Source: Candidatus Brachythrix odensensis (GTDB lineage: Bacteria; Chloroflexota; Anaerolineae; J036; Brachytrichaceae). From it: DNA of 64,000 bases. Position numbers and translations under genes: made by a program. Positions 63,451 through 64,000 of the stretch are shown here, piece by piece (the stretch's first letter is position 1; every line of letters starts with the position of its first letter). Where the stretch lies: NCBI GenBank assembly GCA_016714465.1, contig JADKDT010000002.1, positions 248,001 through 312,000 on the forward strand, written 5' to 3'. Under the pieces are notes generated by a model that was given only the letters and a program-made list of their open reading frames with translations, ran no database searches and was not told the DNA's origin.

Positions 63451-64000
63451 TCAACGCGTAGGAGCGAAGGCCTGGGCGAAGGGGAGCCCCATCTCGGTTC
63501 GCCACTCGCCGGCCGCCCAGCGCATGCCGCGGGTCATCAGGCTCATTGTTTGCGGCATGGCGACGATATCGGCGTGGTGGCCCAACGAGCAGTAGAACAC
63601 CCTGCCCCGGCCATAGGTCTTGGTCCAGGCGACGGGCATGCGGGTGTCGCCGTAGTCCTCGAAGGACGTGGTAGCCAACACCCGCATCGCCGGGTCGACG
63701 TGCAAGTAGTATTTCTCGGAGATCACGTCGAAGTCAGTAATTCCTTCGGTGATCGGATTGGCATCGACGATGGCGACCCGATAGTGGCGGCCATCATTGC
63801 CAGGATGGGCCACCCACTGCCCGCCCGTCATGAACTGATATTCAGTCTCGTTGCGAAACGCGTCGCACATCCCGCCGTGGCAACCCGCCAGACCCGCGCC
63901 GGCGCGCACGGCGGAGAGCAACGGCTGAAGCTGTTCTCCGGAAATGGTCCCCATGGTCCAGACCGGGACGATGAGGTCGACCGGGCGGGCCGGATCAAGA
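63451..64000 (-). CDS. ThuA-like domain protein (partial, truncated by the window edge)
   Basis: The ThuA family (class I glutamine-amidotransferase-like fold) includes trehalose-utilisation and other sugar-catabolic proteins. The visible C-terminal 180 or so residues have VDLIVPVWTMG, AGAGLAGCHGGMCDAFRNETEYQFMTGGQWVAHPG, NPITEGITDF, MPVAWTKTYGRGRVFYCSLGHHADIV and TRGMRWAAGE, which are family hallmarks. The gene enters from the right edge. No activity is assigned in most members. Confidence 0.85.
   Translation of the reverse strand, partial: LDPARPVDLIVPVWTMGTISGEQLQPLLSAVRAGAGLAGCHGGMCDAFRNETEYQFMTGGQWVAHPGNDGRHYRVAIVDANPITEGITDFDVISEKYYLHVDPAMRVLATTSFEDYGDTRMPVAWTKTYGRGRVFYCSLGHHADIVAMPQTMSLMTRGMRWAAGEWRTEMGLPFAQAFAPTR

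Overview
The window is a GC-rich bacterial chromosome segment, most likely from an uncultured member of the Chloroflexota (Anaerolineae-like). This placement is an inference. It rests on lipoproteins with Ala/Pro/Thr linkers after the lipobox, a TAT-type sugar-binding lipoprotein, adjacent glpX and rho, WXG100-like proteins beside a kinase-fold protein, and the overall housekeeping set. I see no phage, integrase, transposase, CRISPR array or plasmid gene.

Layout. 0-2.6 kb: molybdopterin operon moaA-moaC-moaD-moaE with overlapping stops and starts. 2.6-7.7 kb: small zinc-ribbon and membrane proteins, then a leftward operon (tRNA-dihydrouridine synthase, esterase, SufE-like protein, site-2 protease) and a DinB-like protein. 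7.8-10.9 kb: a very large BNR/sortilin-type beta-propeller protein. 11-15.4 kb: class-V aminotransferase, coaE, an ErpA-like Fe-S carrier, a B12-type radical SAM protein and a 70-aa partner. 15.4-19.9 kb: intergenic repeats, tRNA-Pro, glpX, rho and an unknown protein. 20-24.2 kb: two paralogous propeller lipoproteins and a broken papain-like protease. 24.2-31.1 kb: Gfo/Idh/MocA oxidoreductase, polysaccharide deacetylase, SDR, an SH3/glycosidase-like protein, a VOC protein, an HpcH/HpaI aldolase and tRNA-Lys. 31.2-38.9 kb: a catabolic assortment (FAH hydrolase, SDRs, M20 peptidase, AhpD-like protein, MetX-like acyltransferase, BKACE enzyme, methyltransferase), much of it frame-disrupted. 39-41.9 kb: a large LuxR-HTH/ATPase/TPR regulator. 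41.9-58.7 kb: a carbohydrate or sugar-acid region (oxidoreductases, Ldh, UspA, RraA, an ABC importer with one binding protein and two permeases, two D-2-hydroxyacid dehydrogenases, SDR, MFS transporter, chromate transporter pair, PfkB and ribokinase-like sugar kinases, manA). 58.7-60.6 kb: a NarL-type two-component pair. 60.7-63.3 kb: four tandem WXG100-like small helical proteins opposite a membrane-anchored zinc-ribbon pseudokinase. 63.4 kb to the end: a partial ThuA-like protein.

Three window-wide patterns stand out. First, more than twenty long, nearly perfect palindromes sit between genes. They share a few GC cores but have different outer arms at each locus, and four lie between divergent genes, so they are not only terminators. 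Second, about nine genes have a -10-like hexamer 5-8 nt before the start codon and no usable Shine-Dalgarno, which points to leaderless mRNAs. Third, about fifteen genes carry frame breaks whose two sides both keep family motifs. They concentrate at 33-46 kb, which favours uncorrected indels in the sequence over true gene decay, although two genes also lack internal segments.

The best candidate for an undescribed system is the WXG100-like quartet with its pseudokinase. The best structural novelty is the palindrome family.
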